Shown: in pieces, positions 34,697 to 46,489 of the stretch | How the letters are laid out: every line of letters begins with the position of its first letter | Position numbering within the stretch: position 1 is the stretch's first letter | NCBI GenBank assembly: GCA_963669155.1 | Contig: OZ022586.1 | Location: 5,817,278-5,881,277 of the forward strand | Source: Arbacia lixula | Lineage: Eukaryota; Echinodermata; Echinoidea; Arbacioida; Arbaciidae | Direction: 5' to 3' | Length of the DNA stretch: 64,000 nt | Program-made: the position numbers and the translations under genes | Notes under the pieces: model-generated | Database searches by the model: none | Told to the model about the DNA's origin: nothing | Seen by the model: only the letters and a program-made list of their open reading frames with translations

Positions 34697-35459
34697 AGAG
34701 GTGCGTCTTCATTAGCCCGATCAGACGAAATAGCGAGCTATTTTTCTGATCCGGGGAACTAGCCTGAAGTTGCAATCGCGTCTTCATTAGCTCAAAACTC
34801 GGGATACGTAAGCTTGAGCTCGGGTTGCATAAACTATCCTAAGTTTCGCACATACCAGTAGTGCGCGACGGGAATAGGCCACGGCCGCATGGCTTCGGTT
34901 GTGAGCTCGCATTCACGCATGTGTAAAAACCTATTACGTAAACAATGCCTCGTGGGCGCTGATGCATGCCGGGATTGAGAAATTTTCAGGCTAATGAAGA
35001 CGCTCCGAGCTAGCTCCATCTAGCCCAAGATTTCTTGGGAAATTTTCTTGATCAAATAGCGAGCTATTTTGCCTGATCTGGCTAATGAAGACGCAAATAG
35101 CTAGCTATTTCATGATCTAGCTAGCTAACCCAATCAGAACAAGCTCGCTATTTTGCCCAGCTCGAGCTAATGAAGACGCCCCTCTTGAGCCCATTAGCCT
35201 CGATCCCGCATGCATCAGCGCCCACGAGGCATTGTTTACGTAATAGGTTTTTATACACGTGCGAGAATGCGAGCTCACAACCGAAGCCATGCAGTCATGG
35301 CCTATTCCTGTCGCACACTGCTGGTATGTGCGAAACTCGGGATAATTTATGCATCCCGAGTTTTGAGCTAATGAAGACGCAATTGCAACTTCAGGCTAGT
35401 TCCCCGGATCAGAAAAATAGCTCGCTATTTCGTCTGATCGGGCTAATGAAGACGCCCCT
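34697..35459. mobile_element. GCGTCTTCATTAGC family, rearranged long fold-back with 9-bp target duplication
   Basis: Flanked by ATTGTGACT at 34688-34696 and again at 35460-35468. Left end AGAGGTGCGTCTTCATTAGCC; right end GGCTAATGAAGACGCCCCT. Arms of about 260-285 bp pair almost throughout ('ggaataggccacggccgcat' with 'atgcagtcatggcctattcc'). A 9-bp duplication with long inverted termini recalls Mutator-like (MULE) elements. The motif CTAATGAAGACGC or its complement recurs internally at least six times. TTGAGCCCATT, the sequence immediately left of the element, is repeated inside at 35185-35195. Confidence 0.8.
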
Positions 35460-35516
35460 ATTGTGACTGGGTGTAGTCCTGAGACACAGGAGTATCCCAG
35501 CCCCTTGTGCAGAGTC

Positions 35517-35590
35517 TTGTTTCCAGACTGCTGGGCATTTCTCAACCTAACAATGAAGGAGTCTGGCTGCAGTAGACTAGAACAAGGATG
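35517..35590. repeat. Dispersed CTAGTCT-GGGTCTGGCTG repeat
   Basis: Contains 'ttgtttccagactgctgggc', 'atttctcaacctaacaatga' and 'gtctggctgcagtagactag', matching copies near 21133, 25918 and 56085. Confidence 0.5.
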
Positions 35591-36658
35591 AGATGCTTTG
35601 TACATCCTTAGGTCCACTCATCATTCTCCAGCTCCCCTAAGCACTGGGAAAAAGAGGAAAATTATAAATAAAAATCTTAGATTATTAGACTTTATTTTCA
35701 AGTTTGGATCAGAAATGTCTAGCAGATTGGAATACAGGCTACTCATGCAGAGCAGGGTTCTACAGAGTGGCATCGTTGCTTGTTGTGTTGCTGCTTTGAC
35801 GAGTATCACGTTTGTTCCAAAGAATATATACTGTAAAGTGCTTCGTATGAAAATTCATGAGACCTTGCTAGCCTAGTTAGTTACTAATTATGCATGTAGC
35901 TGAATACACTTCAGTACTACCTGTACATGTACTACATATAGCCAGGCTTTTTAAATCAGGTTTCATGAATATGCCCCAGTTGCATAGATCTTGGTTGCTA
36001 GGTGACATTGCATGATAGAGGACCTATATTGTACCTCCTATCTTCTCCTATGGGTGGGATAAAGACTGATTCTCTGTATGCTCAGGTGTCACTCCTTCAA
36101 GAGCTTGCAGCTAAGCAAAATATGTTTGTCCAACAACTTCAGCTTGACACCTTTTTGTTGTGGTCAGGTGGTCAGTTGGTCAGCGTGAACTAGCCTTTAT
36201 TTAAGGCTGTTGATGATGTCTCTATGTGACATCACCTAGATATATGCCACAAACCCCATCCTTACTGTCAACTAATGTGAAGTGTGTTCCCTTTTTTTCT
36301 ACCCCTTCCCCTATCTCTCTTTCTCCCTCCTCTTTCCCCCACACCACTCCGCTGTCTTGTCCTTCTTCTGTGTCATGACTCATGATGGAAACTCGCAATT
36401 GTGGACAAGAATAAAAAAAAGGAGTAAGCCTGAGACTGGAATCAAGGCTAAGTAGTGGTCAGCTAATGGTCAGCTGTGGTCAGGGGTGTTTGTAGAGAAG
36501 ATGAGTGGGATACACTCCCCCCAAGTCAGGTGATGCTGATGGGAGTCACTCAGGGTTGAACTATTCTGCCCTTATCACAGGTCATATTCTTGTTTGAGTC
36601 CATGGGTGGTGTTCTACAAAACTAACTAAACTCTTGATTTTAAGTTTGACTTTCATTA
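35591..36658. other. Non-coding stretch
   Basis: No exon or repeat recognised. Confidence 0.4.
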
Positions 36659-37076
36659 GGTGCGTCTTCATTAGCCTGATCAGATGAAATAGCGAGCTAG
36701 TTTGTTGATACGGGGAACTTGCCTGACGTTGCAATCGCGTCTTCATTAGCTTGAAACTCTGGATACGCGTAAGCTCGAGCTCGGGATGCATAAATTATCC
36801 TGATGTTCGTACCTATGCAGTGTGTGACGGGAATAGGCCATGACCGCATGGCTTTAGTTGTGAGCTCGCATTCATGCACGTGTAAAAACTTAACGTAAAC
36901 AATGCCCCAGTGCGCGCTGATGCATGCCGGGATCGAGAAATTTTCAAGCTAATGAAGACACTCCAAGCTAGCCCAAGATTTCATGGCAAATTTTCTCAAC
37001 CAAATAGCTAGCTATTTCGAGATCTGGCTCAGCTGTCCTGATCAGCACTAGAAAGCTATTTTGCAACATTGGGCTG
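36659..37076. mobile_element. GCGTCTTCATTAGC family, copy 3
   Basis: Starts GGTGCGTCTTCATTAGCCTG and follows the left arm and centre of the family ('ggaataggccatgaccgcat', 'gatgcatgccgggatcgaga', 'ctaatgaagacactcc'). It fades near 37076 within 'gctattttgcaacattgg'; the right terminus is lost. Confidence 0.7.
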
Positions 37077-37921
37077 TCCATAACTGTTATTTGATTGTTG
37101 GCGTAGGTTGGGACTTGAATATGACCTGTGATGAGCGGACTTGAAAAGTCAAAACTTTACTCAAAATCAGACCACCACCCCATGTGTATACTTACAATGT
37201 AGGCAAAACGACTGTTTATTGTGTACAAATCACATTCTGTTGTCGGATATGTGGATGTACAGTGAGTCATATTAAAAGGGAGATTTGTTTTGATTGAGGA
37301 GCTGTCACTCAGCTTGTTTGCGGGCAAACATGAGCGGGTCTTAATGACGGCCATTGTGCTGTGATCATATGTCAGTCTAAGACTGTGTAGATGAACCCTG
37401 TTTGCTGGTAGCTAGTGTGCCATGAATCAGCAAACAATCAGAACCAACTCACACAATCCAGCCACTGTCATTGGGATACAGTATGTCGTGCACTGTTGGT
37501 TGTGAAAAGCAGCGTTTTTTCGCAAAAAAGCATGTCACGTATCGCTTAATGATTAAATTATTTTGTATAGCATTGTGCTGGATTGATGATTTCAAACTCT
37601 TTGGTGCCTAAATATACATGATTGATAACTACTTTACCGGTAAGCAAGATAAAAAGCAAATAAAAAAGAATAACTTCTCAAAGAGTGTCAGAGAAAACAA
37701 ACTATTCACCCCCCCCCCCCCCCACCCCTTCAGACTTTCAATTGGGGTATGGCTTTATTTGTATTACTGTCAAACTGTTTAATGCAGAATTCTTTAATAT
37801 TTCTTGAGTTGTACGAATGACCTGTTGTCAATTCAGTTACTAATCTGCGCATGTGCATTTTTCCTCAGTTTGTTGACCGTACATAGCAGATTATCATAGA
37901 TTAAAGGTATTGGGCCCTGTT
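37077..37921. other. Non-coding stretch
   Basis: Poly-C run near 37709-37726. Nothing else seen. Confidence 0.4.
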
Positions 37922-37993
37922 GGTTTAAAACTGTGGCTCCTTCCCTTTCTTCCCTTTCCCTTTCTCTATGCTAATTCTTTTGAGCTGGAGTGT
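37922..37993. mobile_element. TA-flanked fold-back element, right arm only (copy 4)
   Basis: 'ggtttaaaactgtggctcct', CCTTTCTTCCC..., 'aattcttttgagctggagtg' then TA. The left arm is absent. Confidence 0.7.
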
Positions 37994-38135
37994 AATTCAA
38001 ACTGTTCATTGTCTGCACATTCATGAGCAGTCTGGCCAGAAGACTACAATGCTGTACATTGTATGCAGTTTGTGGACTTGCACTATTGAAACAATATACA
38101 TACATTGTACTTATGCTCACCACACCAACATAATA

Positions 38136-38328
38136 GGGACCTTTCGATTTGGACGTGACGCCAGGCGTCACCGTGAATGACGTCACTTTTTCGCAACGCG
38201 CATGCGTGACGTGACGCTCAAAATCGAAATGCATTTCAGGAGCGGTTCAACGTAGGGAGTAAACGCGTTGACATACGCCTGCTGCCGGGCGTCACATCAC
38301 TCTCATTCACCCAATCGAAAGGTCCCTA
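38136..38328. mobile_element. ~195-bp element with GGGACCTTTCGATT inverted ends
   Basis: Left GGGACCTTTCGATTTGG and right 'CCCAATCGAAAGGTCCC' are inverted repeats. The GC-rich body has further inverted pieces ('tgacgccaggcgtca', 'gacgtcac', 'gggcgtcacatcac'). One copy in the window, so the family status is unproven. Confidence 0.65.
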
Positions 38329-38369
38329 ATGCTAGATTGACTCCTTCACTTCCATGTCAACATCCCATC

Positions 38370-38398
38370 AGACAGACAGACAGACAGACAGACAGACA
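38370..38398. repeat. (GACA)n microsatellite
   Basis: Seven CAGA/GACA tetramers. A (TA)n run of about 10 units follows at 38647-38665. Confidence 0.9.
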
Positions 38399-38665
38399 CT
38401 CAGGAATGTGACAAGAATACTACCTTGTGAAGCAAGCAAACTCTGTCTTGAGACAATTCCACTCTTTGTTTATTGTGATTTGTCCCGCTGCGTGGTGTGT
38501 GAGGTGTCCATCTCCATGACAGCATGTATTCATGTTTTATCATCTAACAGGTAATAGAGCTCTCTCTACATTTCATGGTCCACTCAAAGTTAAACAAATC
38601 CAGTTTTTAAAAGTTTTAGTCACATTTAACAAGGACATCCCGTAGCATATATATATATATATATG

Positions 38666-39650
38666 CAGTGCTAGCTTTTTATTTAAAATAGCTGTGGTGT
38701 GGCCTATGATATGAACACCTGCTTAAAGATTGAAACTTTTTAACTGATTACAACTTTATAATCAAGTGGAAATTATTGTATGTGATACAGGAATCAAGTA
38801 GAGGTATGAGTCAGTGAAGGTGACTTTCACAGCTAGGTTTTAGGTTAGTGCATAATGTTACCTAATAGGTTAGTTTATATGTTAAGCGAGATTACTGTTT
38901 ATCTTCTGTACATGCACAGTGTATTCTACAGACCCTTCATAAGTATGAACATGTAAATGGAAATGCATCCCCATGCACAAAACAAAACAAAACAAAACAA
39001 ACAAATAAACAACAAAAATAATACAATAAACAATAAACCAAAATGTAAACAAAAAATAAAATGAAATGAAAATTAATGTACATCAAAGAAAAGGTAAACA
39101 AGTCAGCTGATTAAGGTTTGGTAGTTGGGTTGTATTGTTTGTCGATTTTCAATTCTTCTTACGGAGAAACAACCAGTGAACTCATATCAAGTTACAATAA
39201 TTGAAAATCTACATGGCCCAGGATTGGGTAATTTTGGTCATAATGGTACATAACTACATCACTTCATCGTTAGCATAAAAGTAAAAGATTTTAAACACGG
39301 AAGCTTTGATACAAACAAAACAAGCCTAATGACTTAAATCTCTTTAGTGCATGACATGTGCAATAATTCAATAGGCTTTTCCCTGGCTTACCGGTAGTTA
39401 TAAGAGGGTTAACCCCATCAGTGCCATGACTGAATGACAAATGTGATAATTCAATGGGGTTTTCCTGTCTTAGTACTGAGAGGGTTAAGTAGAGATTAGT
39501 CCAGGACCCCATAGATTGGGCTGGACCCGGGCTAGATCCGGCGACCCTGGCTTAGATCGCAAAGAGGAAACCTGAGAGTTCGACCAGTAGGTTTCCTCTC
39601 TCCGACTGCTGCCACTGGCTTCCTGTATGCTGGCTAGCGCTGAGCAGAGA
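38666..39650. other. Non-coding stretch
   Basis: A-rich tract at 38975-39075. The phrase 'aattcaat(a/g)g(g/c)(c/t)tttcc...gagggtta' occurs twice (39366-39415 and 39450-39487) and again at 46105-46155. Confidence 0.4.
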
Positions 39651-39810
<160 letters not shown>

Positions 39811-40509
39811 GATAATTTTATGTGGCCCATTGTCTGTTGGAATAGTATTTGTGGGATTGAAAGTTCAAATACATTTGCTATATTGACTTGTTATTCTTGC
39901 CCAACTGTAGCTCACTGTTTGAACATTTTGACAGAAAACTGTAGAACCAAACATGAGCCTGTGGCTCTACATGTACAGTTTGATTAACCTACCTCCCTTT
40001 TTCTTGTTTTCAAGTTGCACATGAATTTATGTTTCTTGCACCACCATTCTCCCCTTCCTTATTTACTCCTCTCCACTCTCTTCGTCCTTCTACCTAGTTT
40101 GATTAGTTTGGTGTGTCAACTTGCTGCAGCTCTTTATTGTTCGGTTGTGTGGTACAAGACCCTACCCACCTCAGACACCAGGGAAAAAGTTAATTCAACA
40201 TTTCGGGGGGCTACTTTTTTTTTAGCACATTGGCCGATTTGACTACAATTTTACAGTGTGTCTACGGGAATTTCGGGAGCTCTTTAAACATTTTCCAGGG
40301 CTCTTTTTAGCATTTCGCGGGCGAAATCGCCCCGAGCCCCCATGTATTTTTCCCATGTCAGACACAAGCCTAGTTTAATACTGTAAAACCTGCTTTAGTA
40401 ACCAAATAGAAAGACCGCATTGAATGTTTCCCTTCTTTGTATTTATTGAAACCTATATCAAAGTAACTTGTACGCAAAGACCAGCTGCTCCCAAAACCAC
40501 CCTTCCTGA

Positions 40510-40925
40510 CCCACGCTACAGTGCATTTCAGGCCGGCCTGAACGTATGCGTAAACACACCAAGTGGACTGAGGCTGGCCTGAGGTTGGCCCGGTTTTGGT
40601 CCACCTCTGGAGGTGGTCTGAGGCGGGCCTGAACGTATGTGTACCGAGATGTGTACATGCGTATATGGCCGAGCCCCGCGCTGTAAATGGCCTATTCCTG
40701 TCGCACACTGCTGGTATGTGCGAAACTCGGGATAATTGAAAAAACCCAAGTTTCGTTTCTCGAGTTTTGAGCTAATTAAGATGCGATTGCAACTTCAGGC
40801 TAGTTCCCCGGGTCACCAAACTAGCTTGCTATTTCGTCTGATCAGGCTAATGAAGACGCACCTTAAATGGGGTCTTTTAATTTTTTAGAGGCGGCCTAAG
40901 GCCTAGACTCGCACTGTAAACAGGG
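40510..40925. mobile_element. GC-rich inverted-end element interrupted by a GCGTCTTCATTAGC fragment
   Basis: The outer pieces 'ctacagtgcatttcaggccg' (left) and 'ggcctagactcgcactgtaa' (right) are loosely inverted. Inside, 40691-40863 matches the right ~170 bp of the 34697-35459 family, ending 'gctaatgaagacgcacctt'. This insert is bracketed by TAAATGG at 40684-40690 and 40864-40870. Confidence 0.5.
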
Positions 40926-41277
40926 TCCTTGTCTCCTTTGAATTGGTGTTTCTACACAGGTTCAGTAAGATGTAAGGGTACTCCTCACAGGGTTCATATG
41001 ATGGATGTCGATATAGAGTGTTTGAAAACTCTCTCTTGGTATCCACATGCACTGGTAGTCATTTTTACATCTTATGTAATATTTGCAGTGTGTTCTTGTC
41101 TTCTGTTCTAACTTGAAGATGTTCTGTTTTTTTGTTTTAATCTTCATGCTCTGTCTTGCTGCTCTCTTCGCTGTGCTTGCTGATCATTGTGTGCTCCACC
41201 TTTCTGCTTCAACTGATTCACATCTCTAGGTAAGTTTGCTATGTATTGAATATATATCTTAAAAAAGCAATGTATAC

Positions 41278-41512
41278 TACACGACAGCTCAAAGGAATTG
41301 GCATCGGGAAAGGGAAAGAGAAGAAAGGGAAGGAGCCGCAGTTTTAAACCATGGTATATTTTGTCCAGTTCAGCATGAAACATGATGCTGTTGAGGCTAA
41401 AGCATCGTGTTTCATGCTGAACTGGACAAAATATACTGTGTTTTAAAACTGCAGCTCTTTCCCTTTCTTCCCTTTCCCTTTCCATATGTCAATTCCTTTG
41501 AGCTGTAGTGTA
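41278..41512. mobile_element. TA-flanked fold-back element, copy 5
   Basis: TA-CACGACAGCTCAAAGGAATT at left and AATTCCTTTGAGCTGTAGTG-TA at right. Complete arms of about 110 bp around the hinge 'gttgaggctaaagc'. Confidence 0.9.
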
Positions 41513-41848
41513 CATTTATATTGACCATTTGCTACTCAAAATCCTGAAGCATGTGTAGCCAGTTCCCATATATGTACCAAGCACAGTTTCCATTAACTGT
41601 ATTTCAATTTGTTTTCTTCATATTTTAATGGTGTTAATATGTTCAATTAGTAGTTCAATATTTTAGCTACAGTTCATGTTCATGTTACATGTTCTTGCAG
41701 AAATGTTGTGTGAGAAGAATTTTACTGAACATTTTATGTCTGTCCAGGAAGGAAAAACTTCATCCCATCCCCAAACATTTTTGCCACACATACAACGCAT
41801 GCATTATGATGCATGTATCAGGTACCTCTACTGTTCTGAGTGTTGGTT

Positions 41849-42220
41849 TTAAAGAGAATATACTGTACTGGGAAGGCAAAAAAGCCTTCAAAAGGTATTG
41901 TTAGCAATCTTCTTGCCAATGGTCTTAAATTCATGTATTGACCATTTTAGAAGCTTGCTGAAAGTCATTTGCCCTCAAATGATCTACATTTGGAGTAATG
42001 AGTGATTAAGTCACAAATCCTCAAAATGTTTGGCCCGAACATTTTGAGGATTTAATCATTAATCATGAATTATTCCATATGTGGATCATTTTGATGGCAA
42101 ATAACTCTCAGCAAGCTTCTAAAATGGTCAATACATGAATTTAAGACCATTGGCAAGAAGATTGCTCACAATCACCTTTTGAAGGCTTTTTTGCCTTCCC
42201 AGTACAGTATATGCCCTTCA
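41849..42220. mobile_element. TTAA fold-back element (TACTGTACTGGGAAGGC family), copy 1
   Basis: Left TTAA-AGAGAATATACTGTACTGGG; right CCCAGTACAGTATATGCCC-TTCA. The arms pair for about 175 bp each, including 'cttgccaatggtcttaaatt' / 'aatttaagaccattggcaag'. The hinge is 'atgtttggcccgaacat'. Non-coding. Confidence 0.9.
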
Positions 42221-43459
42221 ACTTCAGTGAAGCAATCCTTTGAATGTGTTTGTCATCCACTCTCTTTAACCTCCTGGAAGCCAAGGCTACATTCTTTCCC
42301 TTGACCTTTGACCTCTCAGTGTCTTCCCTCACATCAGTTCAAGGCCTTGGATGTGGTTGCTAGGCAACGCGTAAACAGCTTCCCTGGGAATTCTAACTAG
42401 TGCCTAGAGAGCTGGTGTGTCCTCATTCCTCCTACTGATTGAAATCTGTCCGAAATTCATGTCACCCAAGATACAGTGTATTTCTTTCTAGGGCAGTCTT
42501 CATCTGCCTGGAAATTGCAGAAAAGCACACAACAATCAAGCCGATCAGGATTGGATTGGCTTGAAACATGTAGAAAGATCACAAATTAGTTAACTAATTT
42601 GCATTGTTATACCTTGTATTCATTTTCCCTGAGATCCTCCACCAGGAAGGGTAACTCAGGTAACTTATCAGTGCTAAATGGTGCCCATTTTGGATGGGGG
42701 AAACCTCTTAAGTTTGGGGCTAAAATCACTGCAGATGTACAAGCTGAATGACCGAGAAGATGACCAAGAAGACCGAGAAGAAACCCTCTTGTTTGTTGAC
42801 CTTACACTTTGGATTCAAGTGTCTTGGAGTGTTTAGCCTAAAGATTTGGATGTGTAGTGTTTGGTCATAAACTAAAGGTAGCCATGCATAACATGACACA
42901 GGTATTTCTGTTTAACCCTCTCTGTCCCATAGGCAGGAAACTGTGTTGTAATTGACAGATTACTATTATCAGTTGGCACTGAGAGTGTTGAGCCCTGATG
43001 TTGTGTACATATCTCCCGAACTAATGTAGCTACTAGTGTGTTGGTTCCTATTTCTCTTTCCATGGATCCATCACTGAGGCGAAGACGCAGATGCACAATG
43101 CACCTGTATGGGAAGCCTAGAAAGTTTTAGTGATATTCTCAAACTCTATATATACAGTGATTAAAAATTGCTTCTGTGCCTTTAATAAACCAAGACAAAA
43201 TAAATATAACCTGATATATCCCTCCTCCAGCAAATTAGTCCTAAGTTATAAATGACCAAGGTCAGACGTCTTGACCACTGGTTACAGGAGGGTCAAGAAG
43301 AAAGCTTTGATTTGTTGTAGTTTTTCTGTGATCCCCGTGGAGAGAGGAAGGAGACCAGCAGCTAGACTAATTGCCCAGACCCGGGGGTCTATTACACTAA
43401 TATCCTGCTACCACTCCTCTCAAGAAGCCATGGTTAGACTGGGGGATTATTACTCAAAA
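42221..43459. other. Non-coding stretch
   Basis: No recognised exon, RNA or repeat. Confidence 0.4.
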
Positions 43460-43880
43460 GCCCCGTTCATATACCATATACCGCTATTATTACCGCTGCA
43501 CATCGGTAAGCAAGTTTCCAGCGAGCCGCAAAAGCACCGTTCATACACACCCCCAAAAGCCGTAATGTTGCAGTGTTTTGGACAGCTGGACTCTCTCCAA
43601 ACCAATGGTGACATGTTCCGCTCAGCCATACGAGTGGTGGGATTAGCGACCCACATGCCAGAGCGTGATGCAAAAGGCGCATAATTTACGCCTATTTTGC
43701 GTACGCAGTTTATAAGATTTGCTTACCGCAATATTGCGGTATAAGCGCAAACAAGGAGGAAGCAAATACAGCATTATTTGAGCGATTCCCGTTCATATAC
43801 GCAGCTATCGGTAATGCATCAGCAAAATTGCCGCAAATGTTACGACTTTTTGGGGGATAGGCGGTGTATATGAACGGGGT
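43460..43880. mobile_element. ~420-bp element with CCCCGTTCATATAC inverted ends
   Basis: Left GCCCCGTTCATATACC, right 'GGTGTATATGAACGGGGTT'. A sub-terminal second copy of 'CCGTTCATA' occurs at each side (near 43534 and 43788). The 137-codon plus-strand frame over it has no family match and begins outside the element. Confidence 0.7.
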
Positions 43881-44319
43881 TATATATTCATCTCCGTGTA
43901 TTTTGAACCCTGGAGTTGTGTGGTCACACTGCTATCAATACAGGAAAACCTGTACTGAATGTTCTGTTCAAAGGGAGACCAGAATATGTAGTGTTGATAA
44001 GCAGGCAGTCGTCATGTACATGTCACTTTAATACAGGTATCAATTGGAAACATTTTCTGAGGGAACAGAATATATTGCCTTTATAGGCAGGTGGTCTTTA
44101 CATACAGGTAGACGCTTCAGCCGGTTTCACTGTATGCCGCAAGTAGTTAAATGCCAGAAATGCACATGGTCTTTACTGCCAGAGACGGATATATTTCACT
44201 TGTATTACGTGTACCTTCATGGCCTTGACTCCTCTGATATACCTACTTGTATGATGGAACATGCAAAGTGTTTTCTCCCATACAGCAGATAATCTCTGGT
44301 AGACAGTCTCAAGCTGTTG
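43881..44319. other. Non-coding stretch with repeat-end fragment
   Basis: 'agccggtttcactgta' near 44118 matches the terminus of the CAGTGAAACC element at 57934-58115. Otherwise nothing. Confidence 0.4.
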
Positions 44320-45090
44320 TATGAGATGAGTGATGAGGGATTAATCAAGAACCTCTTTAAGAATCCCTTTGTAACTTTGTGACAAGATCAATGGCAATGG
44401 ATCAATCAATGATCTCTGAATACTTCAAGAGCCACTTTCTATGTTCTTTATAACTTCTTGACAAGATCAGGATTACTAGGGTACTAGTGGTAAGGGCTTG
44501 GCTATTGTCCCAAGATCAATGATAAGGGATTAATCAATGACCTCTGAAACTTTCATCAAGAACTTCTAGCTTTGTAACAAGATCAGGTTTAATAGAGTAC
44601 TAGTGGTAAGGGCTTGGCTAATGTTGAACTATCAATGACAAGGGATTAATCAGTGACCTCTGAAAACTTTCATCAAGAACTTCTAACTTTGTAACAAGAT
44701 CAGGTTTAATAGAGTACTAGTGGTAAGGGCTTGGCTAATGTTGAACTATCAATGACAAGGGATTAATCAATGACCTCTGAAAACTTTCATCAAGAACTTC
44801 TAGCTTTGTAACAAGATCAGGTTTAATAGAATACTAGTGGTAAGGGCTTGGCTAATGTTGAACTATCAATGACAAGGGAATAATCATGAACCTCTGAATA
44901 CTTTCACCAGGAACTTCTTTGTAACAAGATCAGGTTTAATAGAGTACTAGTGTTAAGGGCTTGGCTAATGTTGAACTATCAATGACAAGGGATTAATCAG
45001 TGACCTCTGCAAACTTCTATCAAGAACCACTTTAAAACTTTTTAACAAGATCAGGATTAAAAGGGTACTAGCAGCAAGGACTTCCAGAGC
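44320..45090. repeat. 117-bp tandem repeat, about six units
   Basis: Unit includes 'atcaatgacaagggattaat', 'gacctctgaaaactttcatc', 'aagaacttctaactttgtaa' and 'tagtggtaagggcttggcta'. The phrase 'actatcaatgaca' falls at 44628, 44745, 44862 and 44975, giving spacings of 117, 117 and 113. Outer units are diverged. Confidence 0.9.
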
Positions 45091-45696
45091 TATTGTCCTC
45101 CAGCCTTGCCATGGAGAGTGTGCCCTGGAGTCTTGAAGTCAAGGAACAAGGGTGATGAAGTGGTCCTAAAGCATCCAATTTGTCCTACCAGTCTGGTCCC
45201 TGGTCTCACAAAGGATCCATTCATCCAGTGTCTTCACCACTTAATTTCCCAGGTGGTTGCTTTGGTCAAGTACTCTGTTAAGGGGGAGATGCAGAAAGAA
45301 AGGGATTGATTATTTCAGGAGAAGCTGATAAAAGGGTATTGTAAGCTGCTAAAGCTGTGCTGGAGAGTTGATTGATTACCGCCCCTTCCTCTCTCTGCCC
45401 TCCTCCCCTCTCCTCACACCCTTCACTTTTCATCAAAGTCAACCTCTCTCCTGAAGATTTTGCAACAGTGAAAGTTCTTTGTGGATTTCAAATAATAAGT
45501 ATTGTTATATTTTGCTATTGATGCACACTTGAACATTTCACTCCAAATCGCACTTTTTTGTATTAAAAAGGATGGGTTGTACTTGAACTAGCCAGCCAAT
45601 GCACAGTAAATGTTGATCTTGTGCTCTAAAAATCTGTCCATGTCTGTACTCTTTTTTGCCTTTCCTCTGTTTCTGTCTGCCTGATTCTTTTTTTTC
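45091..45696. other. Non-coding stretch
   Basis: Nothing recognised. Confidence 0.4.
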
Positions 45697-45870
45697 TCCC
45701 CCCCCCTCTCTCTCTCTCTCTCTCTGTGTCTCTCTCTGTCTCTCTCTGCCTCTCTCTGCCTCTGTCTCTCTGTGTCACTCTGTCTCTTTCTTTCTCTTTG
45801 TTCTCTCTCCCTCCATCTCACACACACACACACTTTCTCTCTCTCTCTCTCTCTTTCTCTCTCACACACA
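45697..45870. repeat. (CT)n/(CTGTCT)n/(CA)n compound microsatellite
   Basis: CT-rich runs with GTCTCTCTC variants and (CA)n tracts. Long frames across it are artefacts. Confidence 0.95.
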
Positions 45871-46169
45871 CAATGTTTTTGTTTTTGAGGTATGTATGTG
45901 CTGCTGAAATAACATTGCAGCTCTACATATAGGCACTCTGCCATGAACACAGCTCCTATTCTTGTTGGATTTCAAGGTCGCTTGAAGGAAACCATCTCAA
46001 AATGTTACAGTCAGTGAAACTAACAAAACAAGAAATGCGATGATTGCAGAATGGTTTTGCAATGATTATAATCCCCATTCCTTACCTTTAACCCTTTCAA
46101 TATCTCTTGTGTAATAAGTCAATTGGCTTTTCCTGGCTAAGTACCGAGAGGGTTAACTCTTTCTGTACC

Positions 46170-46489
46170 AGGGGGGTGTTTCACCAAGCTGTTCGTAAGC
46201 TACTTTACGAATGACTGGTGATCTCTTCTTGTGGTAAATGCGATACCACACTTTGTTTCTGCTTTAACATATCGGGAGTTAATTTCCAACAATCCTGATA
46301 AAATTTGACAAGTCATAAGCTTTGTGTTCAGACAAAGTCTTGAACAAGAGTTTTCATTCATAAACATTAGATTTGAACTTAAGCTGATGGGAATCAAAAT
46401 CATTAAGAATGTGATTTAGCACAAGAAGGGATCACCAGTCTTTTGTAAAGTTGTTCGTAGCTTACGAACAGCTTTGTGAAACACCCCCC
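46170..46489. mobile_element. Fold-back element with GGGGGGTGTTTCAC ends
   Basis: Left GGGGGGTGTTTCACCAAGCT, right AGCTTTGTGAAACACCCCCC. The arms continue as 'gttcgtaagcta' / 'tagcttacgaac' and 'tgaytggtgatctcttcttg' / 'caagaagggatcaccagtc'. The two arm sets enclose an AT-rich middle. A partial copy is at 16161-16305. Confidence 0.85.

Noticed and set aside
41144..41485. 113-codon minus-strand frame
   Set aside because: It lies across a palindromic TA fold-back element and reads the same repeat translated at the other copies.
43271..43684. 137-codon plus-strand frame
   Set aside because: It crosses the left end of the CCCCGTTCATATAC element, and no motif or splice context supports it.
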